Shown: piece by piece, positions 11,732-26,348 of the stretch
How positions within the stretch are numbered: position 1 is the stretch's first letter
Layout: each line of letters starts with the position of its first letter
Assembly (NCBI RefSeq): GCF_015163665.1
Contig: NZ_JADEUG010000021.1
Coordinates: 1-59,435 of the forward strand
Reading direction: 5' to 3'
Length of the DNA: 59,435 nt
DNA from: Xenorhabdus sp. BG5
GTDB taxonomy: Bacteria > Pseudomonadota > Gammaproteobacteria > Enterobacterales > Enterobacteriaceae
Position numbers and translations under genes: made by a program
Notes under the pieces: generated by a model
What the model saw: the letters and a program-made list of their open reading frames with translations, nothing else
The model's database searches: none
Told to the model about the DNA's origin: nothing

Positions 11732-11801
11732 CGGATTTATCCTCTGTCGGTATTACTCTCTGTAGGAATTTTAATTTTTCGGCATTCAGTTATTTTAGAA
11801 G

Positions 11802-12806
11802 TTAAAGTAATGCCTGAGTTTCTTCATACCCAAAACGAATATTCATGCACTGTACTGCTTGTGCCGCTGCCCCTTTCAACAAATTATCCTCAGCTCCTAC
11901 GATGATCAGATGTTGCCCCTGAACAGCAAAACCAATATCGCAGAATGGCGAACCAACAACAGCTTTCAACGCGGGAACGCCTTTGCTATATAACCGTACC
12001 AACGGCTTATCATGATATGCCTGTTGATAAGCTTCCCTAATTTGTGCTTCTGTCACACCAGATTTCAACTTACAGGTAATTGTGGCAAGAATACCGCGTG
12101 AGAAATTGCCCAAATGAGGGGTGAAAATCACCTCTGTACCTAAATGTGTGGTGATTTCAGGTTGATGACGATGGTTAAAAACACCATACGGTTGCAAACT
12201 CACTTCACAGAAGCTATTGGCAATCGATGCTTTTCGGCCAGCGCCACTGACACCACTGACAGCGTTGATAACAGGCCAATGTTCTGTATCTAATAAATCT
12301 TGTTCAAGCAACGGTTTCAAGGAAAGTTGGGAAACCGTAGGGTAACAGCCGGGAACGGCAATCAATTGTGCTTGCTTGATTTTCTCGGCTTGCCATTCTG
12401 CCAACCCATATGCGGCTTGCTCCAACCACTGCGTATTTTTATGTTCAAATCCGTAGTATTTTTTATAGAACTGTGTATTTTGTACGCGGTAGGCACCAGA
12501 TAAATCAAACACGATACAACCTGCTGCCAGAAATATCGGGGCAATATCATGGCTAACTTCATGGGCTGTGGCGAGAAAGACCACATCAATCCCTTTTGCC
12601 GCCTCAATCACATCAGTCAGCGGTTGTAAGGGCAAATCCACAATACCCTGATATTGTGGATGAAGTTCTGAAAAACATTTCCCTGCATCTAAACTTTGAG
12701 AAGAAACCATCAAGCCGGAGAGATGGACATGGGGATGACGTTGCAGATATGCTGCTAACTCAGCTCCGGTATAACCACTGGCACCAACTATCAGCGTATT
12801 CAACAT
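11802..12806 (-). CDS. argC: N-acetyl-gamma-glutamyl-phosphate reductase
   Basis: NADPH-dependent reduction of acetylglutamyl phosphate to the semialdehyde. The N-terminal dinucleotide-binding [12 protein letters not shown] and the catalytic cysteine in [10 protein letters not shown] are visible. Its 334 residues are the family length. First gene of the leftward operon, starting next to the double ARG box and back to back with argE. Confidence 0.97.
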   Translation of the reverse strand: MLNTLIVGASGYTGAELAAYLQRHPHVHLSGLMVSSQSLDAGKCFSELHPQYQGIVDLPLQPLTDVIEAAKGIDVVFLATAHEVSHDIAPIFLAAGCIVFDLSGAYRVQNTQFYKKYYGFEHKNTQWLEQAAYGLAEWQAEKIKQAQLIAVPGCYPTVSQLSLKPLLEQDLLDTEHWPVINAVSGVSGAGRKASIANSFCEVSLQPYGVFNHRHQPEITTHLGTEVIFTPHLGNFSRGILATITCKLKSGVTEAQIREAYQQAYHDKPLVRLYSKGVPALKAVVGSPFCDIGFAVQGQHLIIVGAEDNLLKGAAAQAVQCMNIRFGYEETQALL

Positions 12807-12858
12807 GGGATTTATTCACCTTATAGTATTAACCCAATAATATTAATCCAATGACTTT

Positions 12859-12897
12859 GTTGCATTTATATGCAATTAATTTGCATGAATATTGATA
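12859..12897. promoter_or_regulatory. Double ARG box (ArgR operator) between argC and argE
   Basis: Two 18-bp boxes separated by exactly 3 bp. The first, 12859-12876, is a perfect palindrome with half-sites TGCAT and ATGCA. The second, 12880-12897, has half-sites TGCAT and ATTGA. An ArgR hexamer classically binds such a pair with 3-bp spacing. It lies in the 116-bp divergent promoter region, so it should repress argE and argCBGH together when arginine is plentiful. Confidence 0.85.
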
Positions 12898-12922
12898 CTA
12901 TTATGAGTAAGGGCTGTCAACA

Positions 12923-14080
12923 GTGAATATTAAATTACCGTCTTTTATTAAATTATATCATCAGCTCATTGCGGCTCCTTCTATCAGCGCAACCGATGCT
13001 GAACGCGATCAAAGCAATGAAGTTGTTATCAATCTGCTGGCGGAATGGCTAAAAGAGATCGGGTTTGCCATTGAAATTCAAAGCGTCCCTGAAACCAGAG
13101 GTAAATTCAATCTGCTGGCAACATTGGGCAGTGGTTCGGGTGGCTTGCTGCTATGTGGCCATACAGATACCGTTCCTTTTGATGAGGGGCGCTGGACACA
13201 AGATCCCTTCACACTGACTGAGCGCGATGGCAAATTATATGGGCTTGGGACGGCTGACATGAAAGGCTTCTTTGCCTTTATCGTTGATGCGTTACGGGAT
13301 ATCGATGTCAGCAAGCTATCGCATCCCCTTTATATTCTGGCCACCGCTGACGAAGAGACATCAATGGCAGGTGCACGTTACTTTGCTGCCAATACCCATA
13401 TTCGGCCTGATTTTGCCATCATTGGCGAACCCACATCATTACAGCCAATCCGCGCCCATAAAGGGCATATCGCCCAGGCTATCCGCATTGAAGGAAAATC
13501 CGGGCATTCCAGCGATCCGGCACGGGGCGTCAATGCCATTGATCTGATGCACGAATCCATTACCCAGCTCATAAAACTACGCCACACCTTACAAGAGCGC
13601 TATCACAATCCGGCATTCGTCATCCCTTACCCAACCATGAATTTCGGCCATATTCATGGCGGTGATGCTGCAAATCGTATTTGTGCCTGCTGCGAGCTGC
13701 ATATGGATATCCGACCGCTGCCCGGATTGACCTTGCAGGATTTAAATGGATTGCTGCATGACGCACTAGAACCCGTCAAACAGCGCTGGCCTGGTCGCCT
13801 GAACGTAACAGAACTTCATCCCCCTATTCCGGGCTATGAATGTCCGACAGACCACAAACTGGTCGGCGTGATTGAAAAACTGTTGGGAACCAAAGCAGAT
13901 ACCGTTAATTACTGTACGGAAGCACCTTTTATACAGGCGTTGTGTCCGACCTTGGTCTTAGGACCGGGATCAATTGAACAAGCGCACCAGCCCGATGAAT
14001 TTTTAGATATGGCATTTATTGAGCCAACAAGGACGCTACTTTCACAGCTTGTGGAGAATTTTTGTTTGAAAGCGGGTTAA
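12923..14080 (+). CDS. argE: Acetylornithine deacetylase
   Basis: Zinc-dependent M20-family hydrolase releasing ornithine from N-acetylornithine. Metal-binding motifs are seen in [12 protein letters not shown] and [12 protein letters not shown], with the dimerisation domain between and the C-terminal [13 protein letters not shown] histidine. The start is an ATG inside GTGAATATTAAA-like context; ATG 12923 gives 385 residues (383 in E. coli). Divergent from argC and sharing its ARG boxes. Confidence 0.96.
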   Translation: MNIKLPSFIKLYHQLIAAPSISATDAERDQSNEVVINLLAEWLKEIGFAIEIQSVPETRGKFNLLATLGSGSGGLLLCGHTDTVPFDEGRWTQDPFTLTERDGKLYGLGTADMKGFFAFIVDALRDIDVSKLSHPLYILATADEETSMAGARYFAANTHIRPDFAIIGEPTSLQPIRAHKGHIAQAIRIEGKSGHSSDPARGVNAIDLMHESITQLIKLRHTLQERYHNPAFVIPYPTMNFGHIHGGDAANRICACCELHMDIRPLPGLTLQDLNGLLHDALEPVKQRWPGRLNVTELHPPIPGYECPTDHKLVGVIEKLLGTKADTVNYCTEAPFIQALCPTLVLGPGSIEQAHQPDEFLDMAFIEPTRTLLSQLVENFCLKAG

Positions 14081-14112
14081 AATACGCACTACTATCCCAG
14101 CCAACTCCATAA

Positions 14113-14138
14113 CCTCGGTGGATACATCGGGGTTTTTT
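14113..14138 (+). terminator. Probable terminator after argE
   Basis: Short stem CCTCG / CGGGG with one T-G pair, loop of 10 nt, then six T. Weak stem but well placed 30 bp after the argE stop. Confidence 0.55.
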
Positions 14139-14243
14139 GCTCATTCCTCAACATGAATTTCTTTCCTGATCACTTTGAATATTCCTCATTGGGAATAAGC
14201 CATTTCTCGATTGACTAAAAACTCTGCTTCGCCCATTCTATTT

Positions 14244-15198
<955 letters not shown>

Positions 15199-15206
15199 CA
15201 CCAAAA

Positions 15207-15232
15207 AAGCCGAACAATTTCCTATTCGGCTT
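15207..15232. terminator. Bidirectional terminator between metF and ppc
   Basis: Perfect stem AAGCCGAA / TTCGGCTT flanked by A-rich and moderately T-rich sides, placed between the two convergent genes (9 bp after metF, 23 bp after ppc). Confidence 0.75.
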
Positions 15233-15254
15233 CTATGATTAAAAAATAGTTAAA

Positions 15255-17891
15255 CTATCCTGTATTACGCATTCCTGCCGCAACGCCAGCAATCGTCACC
15301 ATCAGCGCTTGTTCAAGATGCGGATCAGGATTTTCCTGCTGACGAGAGCGCTGTAATAATTCGGCCTGTAGTACGTTCAACGGATCGGTATACACGTTAC
15401 GTAAAGCGATAGATTCAGCGATCCACGGCAAATCTGCCATTAGTTGTTCATCCTGCGAAATAGTCAATACCGTTTCGATATCCTCTGCAAGTTGATTACG
15501 CAATTTGACGCCTAATGGCCACAACTTAGGTTCGACCAAACGCTGATCGTAATATTCTGCTAACCACAGATCTGCTTTAGCAAACACCATCTCCAACATG
15601 GCAATACGCGTATTGAAGAAGGGCCAATCACGACACATATCCGTTAAAACTGACAAGTTACCGGCATCGATCACCCGTTGCAGCGCCGCACCAGCGCCTA
15701 ACCATGCCGGCAACATCAACCGGTTTTGCGTCCAGGCAAATATCCACGGGATCGCTCGCAAGCTTTCAACGCCTCCGGTCGGACGCCGTTTAGCTGGCCG
15801 TGAACCTAAAGGCAGTTTTGCCAACTCTTGTTCCGGTGTTGCTGCCCGAAAATAAGGCACAAATTCCGGTTGCTCACGGACATAATCACGATACATGTCA
15901 CAGGAAACATCAGAGAGTGTATCCATAATCTGCTGCCATTCCGGTTTCGGCTCTGGTGGTGGCAATAAGTTTGCTTCCAGGATCGCACTGGCGTACAAGG
16001 CCAGACTGCTGATCGTGACCTGCGGCAAACCAAATTTAAAACGGATCATTTCCCCCTGTTCCGTTACCCGAAACCCGCCTTTCAGGCTGCCCGGCGGTTG
16101 GGAGAGCAAAGCCGAATGGGCTGGAGCACCACCACGGCCAATCGTGCCACCACGTCCGTGAAACAGAGTGAGTGTCACGCCTTCTTTTTCACACACCTTG
16201 ATTAATGCATCCTGTGCCCGATATTGTGCCCACGACGCCGCCATCACGCCTGCATCTTTGGCTGAATCGGAGTAACCAATCATCACCATCTGCTTATCCT
16301 TAATCAGATCGCGATACCACTTAACCCCTAATAGTTGCCGAATCACATCTTCTGCATTGTTCAAATCATCAAGGGTTTCAAATAACGGCGCAACAGGCAA
16401 TGACAATGGGCATCCCGCTTCTTTCAGCAATAATTTCACTGCCAAAACATCAGAAGGCACTTTCGCCATGGAAATAACATAAGCTGCAATCGAATCTTGT
16501 GAGGATTCAGCAATAATCTTGCAGGTATCGAAAACTTCTTGAGTTTCTGCGCTTGGTCGCCAATCACGCGGGGTCAGGGGACGTTTTGATTGCAACTCTC
16601 TCAGCAAAAACACCTGTTTTTCGGCTTCAGGCCAGCTCGCATAATCCCCCATTCCCAGATCTTGCGTCAGTTCAGCAATCGCATCACGATGGCGGGTACT
16701 TTCTTGACGGATATCAATACGCACTAAAGACAAACCAAAGCAACGGATGCGACGCAAAGTATCCAGCAATTGCCCGTTTGCGATAATTTCCATACCGCAA
16801 TTTTTCAGGGATTGATAACAAGCATATAGCGGTTGCCATAATTGTTCGTTATGCAGGAGTAGATCCGCGGGTGGCAGGGCTTGCTCGCCTTTAAGACATT
16901 TTTCCAGATAAGCCAGCGTGTTACTTAATTGCGTGCGCAATTGTTTGGCAATTTCACGGTAAGGCTCTAAAACATGCTCACCTCCCGCCATTTGACGAAG
17001 TTCAGACGTACATTCTGACATGGAGAGTTCAGAAACTAAAACCTGAATGTCTTTCAGGAACAGATCAGCAGCCTTCCAACGGCTTAGTAATAAGACATGA
17101 CGGGTAATTTCGGCGGTAACGTTAGGATTACCATCACGATCGCCCCCCATCCAAGAGATGAAACGTACTGGCACGGCTTCCACCGGCAAGCTATGACCAA
17201 TGGATTCTTCCAGTTGTTCATTGAATTCACGCAGGAATGCTGGCACACCTTCCCACAAGCTGTTTTCAACCACAGCAAAACCCCATTTTGCTTCATCAAT
17301 TGGGGTGGGACGGTTCTTACGGATCTCATCAGTATGCCATGATTGGGCAATCAACTGACGCAATCGGCGCATGATGTTATTGCGTTCATAATCGGCCAAA
17401 TCATCATGATCAAGCTGTGCCAGACAGCCATTAACTTCAACCAACTTATGAATCAGGGTACGGCGGGCAATTTCTGTCGGATGAGCGGTCAGAACTAATT
17501 CAATCGCCAACTCATTGACCGCCTTGATCAAATCATCATTACTGAATTGTTTGTCTTTGAGCCGGTTGAACAGTGCTGCCAGCGCGACCGGGTTACTTGC
17601 CGCTTCGCCGTGCGGAGAAATGCTGTGATATTGTTCGGCAACGTTAGTCAGATTTAAAAACTGGTTAAACGCACGGGCCACAGGTAATAATTCATCATTG
17701 GATAAATTTTCCAGCGTCGATAAAAGCTGCTGACGGTGAACCTCATTACCTGCACGGGATGATTTAGATAACTTCCTGATCGTTTCAACTTTATCAAGAA
17801 TATTGTCTCCCAAAGCTTCCTTAATTGTATCGCCCAGCAACTTACCGAGCATACTGACATTACTTCGCATTGCGGAATATTGTTGATTCAT
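15255..17891 (-). CDS. ppc: Phosphoenolpyruvate carboxylase
   Basis: Anaplerotic carboxylation of PEP to oxaloacetate, feeding the TCA cycle and the aspartate family of amino acids made by the neighbouring metL. Catalytic histidine motifs [14 protein letters not shown] and [14 protein letters not shown] are intact, and the C-terminus ends RNTG as in the family. Its 878 residues compare with 883 in E. coli. Preceded by about 200 bp of non-coding DNA after metL, so probably its own transcript. Confidence 0.97.
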   Translation of the reverse strand: MNQQYSAMRSNVSMLGKLLGDTIKEALGDNILDKVETIRKLSKSSRAGNEVHRQQLLSTLENLSNDELLPVARAFNQFLNLTNVAEQYHSISPHGEAASNPVALAALFNRLKDKQFSNDDLIKAVNELAIELVLTAHPTEIARRTLIHKLVEVNGCLAQLDHDDLADYERNNIMRRLRQLIAQSWHTDEIRKNRPTPIDEAKWGFAVVENSLWEGVPAFLREFNEQLEESIGHSLPVEAVPVRFISWMGGDRDGNPNVTAEITRHVLLLSRWKAADLFLKDIQVLVSELSMSECTSELRQMAGGEHVLEPYREIAKQLRTQLSNTLAYLEKCLKGEQALPPADLLLHNEQLWQPLYACYQSLKNCGMEIIANGQLLDTLRRIRCFGLSLVRIDIRQESTRHRDAIAELTQDLGMGDYASWPEAEKQVFLLRELQSKRPLTPRDWRPSAETQEVFDTCKIIAESSQDSIAAYVISMAKVPSDVLAVKLLLKEAGCPLSLPVAPLFETLDDLNNAEDVIRQLLGVKWYRDLIKDKQMVMIGYSDSAKDAGVMAASWAQYRAQDALIKVCEKEGVTLTLFHGRGGTIGRGGAPAHSALLSQPPGSLKGGFRVTEQGEMIRFKFGLPQVTISSLALYASAILEANLLPPPEPKPEWQQIMDTLSDVSCDMYRDYVREQPEFVPYFRAATPEQELAKLPLGSRPAKRRPTGGVESLRAIPWIFAWTQNRLMLPAWLGAGAALQRVIDAGNLSVLTDMCRDWPFFNTRIAMLEMVFAKADLWLAEYYDQRLVEPKLWPLGVKLRNQLAEDIETVLTISQDEQLMADLPWIAESIALRNVYTDPLNVLQAELLQRSRQQENPDPHLEQALMVTIAGVAAGMRNTG

Positions 17892-18092
17892 GTGGTTCCT
17901 GGCCTTGTGTTGCTGTATGTCACCTATTTCACCAATGGATTGGCTTACCCTATTTTTTGTCTAACTATTTCATGTTTTGCTGTAGAGCGTATTCTTCTGT
18001 TTATCTCTAACGTTCTATTCATATCAGAAAACAAACAACTTAGGTGAATTTTAACGCCTGATTGCTCAATATCTCTCCTACAGAGATATAGG

Positions 18093-20528
18093 CTACAGAA
18101 GTTGCGACAGACGATTTAAATCCGATTGGATTGCCCCCGCGGTGACATCTCGCCCCGCACCTGGCCCACGGATGACTAACGGATTATCACGATACCAGCG
18201 ACTTTCTATCGCAAAAACATTATCCGCCGGCAGTAGTGAAGCCAATGGATGATCGCTACGCACCGCTTCCACACCCACTTTTGCCTTGCCACTGGCATCA
18301 AAACGAGCGACATATCGTAGTACCATGCCCATTTCCTGTGCCGCTTCCAACCGTTGCCGCATTTGCTCATTAATGGCGGCACTGTTTTCAAAGAACTCTT
18401 CGATAGAACCGCACCGAGCCTCTGTCGGCACCAAAGATTCAACCCGCACATGATCAGGTTCTATCTCATAACCCGCTTCGCGCGCCAGAATAACCAATTT
18501 ACGCATCACATCCTGACCAGAAAGGTCAATACGCGGATCAGGTTCCGTCAACCCTTGTTGCCATGCTTGTTCTACTAATTCACTGAAAGGTACAGAACCA
18601 TCAAACTGCAAAAACAGCCAGGATAATGTGCCGGAAAAAACGCCACTGATGGACAGAATGGTATCACCGCTCTCCCGCAGATCCCTGACGGAATAATTAA
18701 TAGGCAGCCCTGCACCCACTGTGGCGTTGTATAACCAATGACGCCCCGTTTTTGCAAAGGCATCGCGGATCATACGATAGGTATTACTGTCGGAAGAACC
18801 GGCAACTTTGTTGGCACTGATAACGTGGAATCCATAACTGGCAAAGTAAATATACTCTTTGGCCAATTCTTCACTTGCCGTAACATCCAGTACAACTAAA
18901 TCATCATAAGGATGTGCCCGCATCCATAAAAACAGCGCATCTTCTTCATGTTCAGTCGCTTCATCATCAAAGAAGGCCAATGCCCGACTGGCATCAATGC
19001 CCTGATAATTCAGTAAACTCCGGCGACTATCGACGACACCCGCCAGAATAAATTCAAAATCGCTGCGAGCGGAAATGTTCTTCTGTTCACGGGTAAATAA
19101 CTCTAGCCATCGGGAACCAATATTTCCTTTGCCAAACAGCACTAAACCGATGCGTTTTTCTGCCCTAAACAGGCTTTGGTGCAATCCCTGAATCAAATGC
19201 GATGTCTGATTCAAACGCAGTACAGCAACCAGACTAATGTCATCTTCTGCATGCCAGATAAATTCAACCGGCTGATCTTTTAATTGTTGATAAAAACGAT
19301 GACTATGTAGCGGATTCTTGCATACACCTGCCCCCACTAACGCCACCAACGCTAAACCTTCACGCAAAGAAATTTTGCCGGGTAAGGGAGCATCCTGCAA
19401 AACATCCAGGGCGCTATTCACAATCTCAGAGGTATAGCAAAGTTGGAGCAGGTTGCAATCTGCGTGCAGCCCTGTTGCCAATGGCCGGATTTGGGCGCGT
19501 TTCAATAAAGAATCAATGTCCTTATGGACTTGCTTGAAATCGTGGGCTGGAGAAACATGCAATTCAATCAGACAAACATCATCATGGCTGGTGACAATTT
19601 TTGCCCCTGTTCCCGTTGCCAGCACCCGTTCAATCCGGGTGGAACCCTGTTCAGGCTGGTAACTGCAACGCAATTGCAGATCAATATCGCTGAGAGAAAC
19701 CGGCTGCAATGTTCGGGTATGGAGAACAGGCGCGGCCAAACGTGCCAATTCGCTGGCTTCATCCAAACGCAGCAACGGCAACAAACAGGCATCTTTAACT
19801 TTACGCGGATCGGCACTGTAAACCCCCGCAACATCACTCCAAATTGTGACTTTTTTAGCTCCCGCCAAAGCCCCAACTTGGGTAGCAGAATAGTCGCTGC
19901 CATTGCGCCCCAACAATACCGTTTCTCCCTTCTGATTACTGGAAATAAAACCGGTAACCACTAAACACTTATTGGGGTTTTGGATCAGTAATTGGCTAAG
20001 CAGAGGTTGAGATAAACTGACATCAACTTGTGGCTGAGCAATGCGCTCTGCCCGCAGGAATTGACGCGCATCCAGCCATGCGCTGGGGATACCCTGATTT
20101 TCCAGCACCGCCGCCATTAAACGGGCAGACCAGATTTCCCCATGACCGACAACTTCGGCGTATGTAATATCGGTGACAGGCTTATCCAACAATACGCTCA
20201 ATCTTTCCAGATCAGCGATAAACATGGCGTTCAGTTCTTCTGCAACTGTTTCGGGCAACAAACCACGGATCAATTCTTGCTGGTAACGCCGTAAAGACTG
20301 CTGTATTTGATGTGCTGATATCCGGTCACTCTGACTCAATTTAAGCCAATCAATCAACTGGTTGGTTGTACTCCCCGCGGCCGATACCACCATCAAATCA
20401 CCCGGCAGGCTGTAGTTCGCCATAATTTCAGCAACCCGCTGATAACATTTCACATCAGCCAGGCTGCTACCACCAAATTTATGTAACTGACGGCCAGATT
20501 CCGTCCCCGCTGTTACCCGTGTACTCAT
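18093..20528 (-). CDS. metL: Bifunctional aspartokinase II / homoserine dehydrogenase II
   Basis: First and third steps of the aspartate pathway toward methionine. N-terminal aspartokinase domain (KFGGSSLADVKCY; GRNGSDYSAT) to about residue 300, a linker regulatory region, and a C-terminal homoserine dehydrogenase with NAD-binding LFGKGNIGSRWLEL. Its 811 residues match MetL (810 in E. coli). It begins 2 bp after metB, so the two form a tight metBL operon under the MetJ operator. Confidence 0.96.
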   Translation of the reverse strand: MSTRVTAGTESGRQLHKFGGSSLADVKCYQRVAEIMANYSLPGDLMVVSAAGSTTNQLIDWLKLSQSDRISAHQIQQSLRRYQQELIRGLLPETVAEELNAMFIADLERLSVLLDKPVTDITYAEVVGHGEIWSARLMAAVLENQGIPSAWLDARQFLRAERIAQPQVDVSLSQPLLSQLLIQNPNKCLVVTGFISSNQKGETVLLGRNGSDYSATQVGALAGAKKVTIWSDVAGVYSADPRKVKDACLLPLLRLDEASELARLAAPVLHTRTLQPVSLSDIDLQLRCSYQPEQGSTRIERVLATGTGAKIVTSHDDVCLIELHVSPAHDFKQVHKDIDSLLKRAQIRPLATGLHADCNLLQLCYTSEIVNSALDVLQDAPLPGKISLREGLALVALVGAGVCKNPLHSHRFYQQLKDQPVEFIWHAEDDISLVAVLRLNQTSHLIQGLHQSLFRAEKRIGLVLFGKGNIGSRWLELFTREQKNISARSDFEFILAGVVDSRRSLLNYQGIDASRALAFFDDEATEHEEDALFLWMRAHPYDDLVVLDVTASEELAKEYIYFASYGFHVISANKVAGSSDSNTYRMIRDAFAKTGRHWLYNATVGAGLPINYSVRDLRESGDTILSISGVFSGTLSWLFLQFDGSVPFSELVEQAWQQGLTEPDPRIDLSGQDVMRKLVILAREAGYEIEPDHVRVESLVPTEARCGSIEEFFENSAAINEQMRQRLEAAQEMGMVLRYVARFDASGKAKVGVEAVRSDHPLASLLPADNVFAIESRWYRDNPLVIRGPGAGRDVTAGAIQSDLNRLSQLL

Positions 20529-20530
20529 GA

Positions 20531-21691
20531 TTACCTCGTTGCTGCTGCCTGAAACGCATTATCCAGATCAGCAATTAAATCCTGACTATCTTCAATTCCT
20601 ACAGAGACACGAAGAAGCAAATTCGTAATCCCTGCCTGAGCCCTTGCTTCTGCCGACATTCCCGCGTGCGTCATGGTTGCAGTATGAGAAATCAACGATT
20701 CCACACCACCGAGAGATTCAGCCAAGGTAAATAATTTTAACGTAGATAAGAAACGACGCATGGCCTGTTCATCACCATCCAGTTCAAAACTGAGCATCGC
20801 CCCAAAACCTTGTTGTTGCTTAACCGCAATTTCATGCCCCGGATGGTTTTCCAACGCAGGATAGAAGAGCCTTTTCACTTGGGATTGCTGTTGCAGATAA
20901 TCCACAATGGCAACAGCATTGTTTTGTTGGAGCAGTACGCGGGCAGATAATGTACGAATGCCACGCAGTAGCAGATAACTGTCAAAGGCCGCAGCCGTCA
21001 CGCCAATATTGTTCGCCCACCAAGCCAACTCTTCCGCGATGGATGGCTCCTTAGCGATAATAGCGCCCGCAATCAGATCAGAGTGCCCATTCAAATATTT
21101 CGTGCAAGAATGCACCACTAAATCTGCCCCCAACTCCAATGGCTTTTGCAATACAGGACTTAAGAAAGTGTTATCGACCACAGCCAATGCCCCAATTTCA
21201 TGGGCCAATTCACAAATGTATTGAATATCAACAATCCGCAACAGAGGATTACTCGGTGTTTCAATTAGCACCAGTTTGGGCTTTTTGACCAACGCCTGTT
21301 TCAACGCTTGTTCATCTGACTGATCCACAAAAATCACCTTGTATGCACCACGCTTGCTTAGACTGTCAAACAGGCGGTAACTACCGCCATAACAATCATG
21401 AGGAGCTACCAATAAATCCCCTGGTTTCAGAAATACGGTACAGAGCAGATGAATCGCTGACATGCCACTGCTGGTCATGACTGCGCCCGTGCCCCCTTCC
21501 AGCTCGGCCAAAACCTGTTGGACAACATCACGGCCAGGGTTGCCACGGCGTGAGTAGTCATGAACCCTGGGTTCATTGAAACCGGTAAAGTTATATGTAC
21601 TGGAAAGATAGATAGGCGGAACAACACAACCATATTGTTCATCAACATTTGAACCACTGTGAACCGCAATTGTCGCTTGCTTACATCCCAT
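20531..21691 (-). CDS. metB: Cystathionine gamma-synthase
   Basis: PLP enzyme joining O-succinylhomoserine and cysteine to cystathionine. The PLP-binding lysine is in HSCTKYLNGHSDLI, and SSGMSAIHL and the C-terminal SVGIEDSQDLI are typical of the Cys/Met metabolism PLP family. Its 386 residues equal the E. coli length. It starts the metBL operon, divergent from metJ, with MetJ boxes 50-80 bp upstream. Confidence 0.96.
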   Translation of the reverse strand: MGCKQATIAVHSGSNVDEQYGCVVPPIYLSSTYNFTGFNEPRVHDYSRRGNPGRDVVQQVLAELEGGTGAVMTSSGMSAIHLLCTVFLKPGDLLVAPHDCYGGSYRLFDSLSKRGAYKVIFVDQSDEQALKQALVKKPKLVLIETPSNPLLRIVDIQYICELAHEIGALAVVDNTFLSPVLQKPLELGADLVVHSCTKYLNGHSDLIAGAIIAKEPSIAEELAWWANNIGVTAAAFDSYLLLRGIRTLSARVLLQQNNAVAIVDYLQQQSQVKRLFYPALENHPGHEIAVKQQQGFGAMLSFELDGDEQAMRRFLSTLKLFTLAESLGGVESLISHTATMTHAGMSAEARAQAGITNLLLRVSVGIEDSQDLIADLDNAFQAAATR

Positions 21692-21740
21692 AACCTTTCC
21701 CCATCATCGTTATTATTAGCGTCACGCAAGAATAACGACT

Positions 21741-21772
21741 GGAAAGATAGACGTCAATACATCTAGACATCC
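21741..21772. promoter_or_regulatory. Tandem MetJ boxes between metB and metJ
   Basis: Contiguous 8-mers GGAAAGAT, AGACGTCA, ATACATCT, AGACATCC. The last three match AGACGTCT well. They stand 50 bp upstream of metB in the 292-bp divergent region. The remainder of that region (21773-21983) shows AT-rich promoter-like DNA but no gene. Confidence 0.85.
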
Positions 21773-21983
21773 AAATTATTTTACGGTTTAATATCACAAT
21801 TCCATGACTGTCATTACACTTTATATGTCTTCTGGTTATTTTTTATAAATTAGTACGGGTGGGGCAATATAGTCGACAGGCTAATTATGTTAGACTACTT
21901 CATTATCGACATGAAAACAGATCAGAAATTCCTTCCAATTTCTAATCTCAATTACTTGATTCAAAAATTATTTAAGGTATCTC

Positions 21984-22301
21984 ATGGCTGAGTGGAATGG
22001 TGAGTATGTCAGCCCTTATGCTGAACATGGCAAAAAAAGTGAACAGGTCAAAAAAATTACAGTTTCAATCCCGCTAAAGGTATTGAAAATCCTGACTGAT
22101 GAGCGCACTCGTCGTCAGGTGAACAATCTGCGTCATGCAACAAACAGTGAATTGCTGTGTGAAGCTTTTCTGCATGCGTTCACTGGACAACCTCTGCCTA
22201 ATGATAATGATTTGCGTAAAGAACGCCATGATGAAATCCCGGAAGCAGCAAAAATCATGATGCGTGAGCGAGGCATTGATCCTGATACATGGGAATATTA
22301 A
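21984..22301 (+). CDS. metJ: Methionine repressor MetJ
   Basis: Ribbon-helix-helix dimer that uses S-adenosylmethionine as corepressor. Its 105 residues are the same number as in E. coli and nearly identical ([19 protein letters not shown]; the beta-strand [15 protein letters not shown] inserts into the major groove). Divergent from metBL. Cognate operators are visible here and at metF. Confidence 0.98.
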   Translation: MAEWNGEYVSPYAEHGKKSEQVKKITVSIPLKVLKILTDERTRRQVNNLRHATNSELLCEAFLHAFTGQPLPNDNDLRKERHDEIPEAAKIMMRERGIDPDTWEY

Positions 22302-22304
22302 TAA

Positions 22305-22339
22305 CAAAAACGCCCGATGTTTCGCATCGGGCGTTTTTG
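22305..22339. terminator. Bidirectional terminator between metJ and rpmE
   Basis: Near-perfect hairpin AAAAACGCCCGATG / CATCGGGCGTTTTT with loop TTTCG or shorter, A run before and T run after. It is positioned between the convergent metJ and rpmE. Confidence 0.9.
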
Positions 22340-22383
22340 TTTTAACTATCCGGCCTGTATAGATGACAGACAGGAAAAAGTCA

Positions 22384-22599
22384 TTACTTCTTAGTACCTG
22401 GAACGCTGAAACGTTTGTTAAAGCGATCAACACGACCACCAGTCGCAACATCACGCTGCTTACCGGTGTAGAACGGGTGGCATGCACCACAGACGTCCAG
22501 GTTCAGATCGTGACCTACAGTAGAGTTGATTTTGATTACATTACCGCAAGAGCAATTTGCAGTAATTGCTTCGTATTTAGGATGGATACCTTGTTTCAT
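22384..22599 (-). CDS. rpmE: 50S ribosomal protein L31, zinc-binding form
   Basis: A 71-residue large-subunit protein. The zinc ligands are present (CSC around residue 16 and CGAC around residue 37), so this is the C+ form rather than the zinc-free paralogue made under zinc starvation. Ends FSVPGTKK. Convergent with metJ, divergent from priA, as in E. coli. Confidence 0.97.
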   Translation of the reverse strand: MKQGIHPKYEAITANCSCGNVIKINSTVGHDLNLDVCGACHPFYTGKQRDVATGGRVDRFNKRFSVPGTKK

Positions 22600-22813
22600 G
22601 GGAAACCTCTGTTCAGGCCGTGTCGCTATCCAGCCTTATTTTGCTGCCAGACACCACACGTCGTGTTGATAAAAAAATATGTATCGGTAATTTCTATACC
22701 AAAGGCGGCGGATCATACAGAATATCTGTTTATTGCGCAATGAAATCTGCCGATTTGCTATGATACCCTTATCGCTATATGTTCTTTTATACGTTCCTTC
22801 ATCTGGTCATTAA

Positions 22814-25030
<2,217 letters not shown>

Positions 25031-25161
25031 TAATTATTTCTTTAATTTGCGAAGTACCTCTAAAAAATGATTCATATCACACTTTTTATGTAAACAAAGT
25101 AACAGATGGATCGGTTAATCAGCTTAAAATGAACTTATTAATATAACTGTAGAAAACAATC

Positions 25162-25199
25162 CGCCAGCACGTCCTTCTCAGGCAAGACTGGCGTTTTTT
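25162..25199 (+). terminator. Terminator between priA and cytR
   Basis: Stem CGCCAG / CTGGCG with a 20-nt loop, followed by six T. It lies about 130 bp after priA and 50 bp before cytR. Confidence 0.75.
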
Positions 25200-25250
25200 A
25201 GCAGCCGGATAGCAATCGTTTCGCTGCCTATGGAGAGTGAGGAGTGAACT

Positions 25251-26276
25251 ATGGAAAAAAAGAAGTGCGCGCTGGTAACCATGAAAGATGTTGCCAAAGT
25301 AGCGGGTGTTTCTACCGCAACTGTATCAAGAACATTAATGAATCCTGACAAGGTTTCTACCCGTACACGCCAGAAGGTCGAGAATGCGGTGTTGGAAGTA
25401 GGTTATTATCCCCACAATCTGGCCAAAAATTTACGGCGTAATGTATCCAGAACCATCTTGGTTCTTGTGCCCAATATCAGTGATCCTTTCTTTACTGAGG
25501 TTATTCGGGGTATTGAAGAAACCGCCACTGAACATGGTTACCTGGTTCTGATTGGTGATTGCAAGCATCAACAGCAACAAGAACATGCGTTTATCAATCT
25601 TCTGATCACCAAACGCATTGATGGCATGGTGCTACTGGGTTCCAACATTCCTTTCGATGTTTCCAAAGAAGAACAGAAAAACCTGCCTCCCATGGTGATG
25701 GCCAATGAATTCACCCCACAACTGGAACTACCCACTGTCCATATTGACAACCTGACAGCCGCCTTTAATGCCACTCATCATTTGCAAAAACTGGGACACA
25801 AACGCATTGCCTGCATTACCGGACCGGAAACCATGCCACTGTGCCATTATCGCTTGCAAGGTTATATCCAGGCATTGCGACGCACAGGGGGAAAAATTCG
25901 CGAAGAATATATTATCCGCGGTGATTTCACCCATGAAAGCGGAGCGACATTAGCAGAAACCCTGCTTACCCTGCCAGAGCCTCCAAGCGCTATTTTCTGC
26001 CATAGTGATGTCATGGCAATGGGTGCAATGTGGCAAGCTAAAAAAATGGGATTAAAATTACCAGAAGATCTCTCTGTTGTTGGTTTCGATAATTTAAATC
26101 TGGCGCAATACTGCGAACCAGCCCTGACCACGGTGGAACACCCCCGTTATGAGATTGGATATCATTCTATTCTGTTATTGCTGGAACAACTTCAAGGCCG
26201 TTTGGTTTCTAAAGGTTCAAGATTATTGGAGGCAGAATTGATCATTCGAGCGAGTACTTGTTCGCCTAAAAGCTAG
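25251..26276 (+). CDS. cytR: LacI-family repressor CytR
   Basis: Represses nucleoside transport and catabolism genes together with CRP in E. coli, and is induced by cytidine. N-terminal LacI HTH (MKDVAKVAGVSTATVSRTL) at residues 11-30, hinge helix, then a periplasmic-binding-protein-like effector domain. 341 residues, strong ribosome site (GAGTGAGGAG). It sits between priA and ftsN as in E. coli. I rely on this context as well as sequence to choose CytR over other LacI members. Confidence 0.92.
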   Translation: MEKKKCALVTMKDVAKVAGVSTATVSRTLMNPDKVSTRTRQKVENAVLEVGYYPHNLAKNLRRNVSRTILVLVPNISDPFFTEVIRGIEETATEHGYLVLIGDCKHQQQQEHAFINLLITKRIDGMVLLGSNIPFDVSKEEQKNLPPMVMANEFTPQLELPTVHIDNLTAAFNATHHLQKLGHKRIACITGPETMPLCHYRLQGYIQALRRTGGKIREEYIIRGDFTHESGATLAETLLTLPEPPSAIFCHSDVMAMGAMWQAKKMGLKLPEDLSVVGFDNLNLAQYCEPALTTVEHPRYEIGYHSILLLLEQLQGRLVSKGSRLLEAELIIRASTCSPKS

Positions 26277-26348
26277 GCAAATAACAACAGCTTAAGTAAC
26301 ATTAGTTACCTATCCTTTAATTTTTTAAATAACTCAGTGAATTAAACA

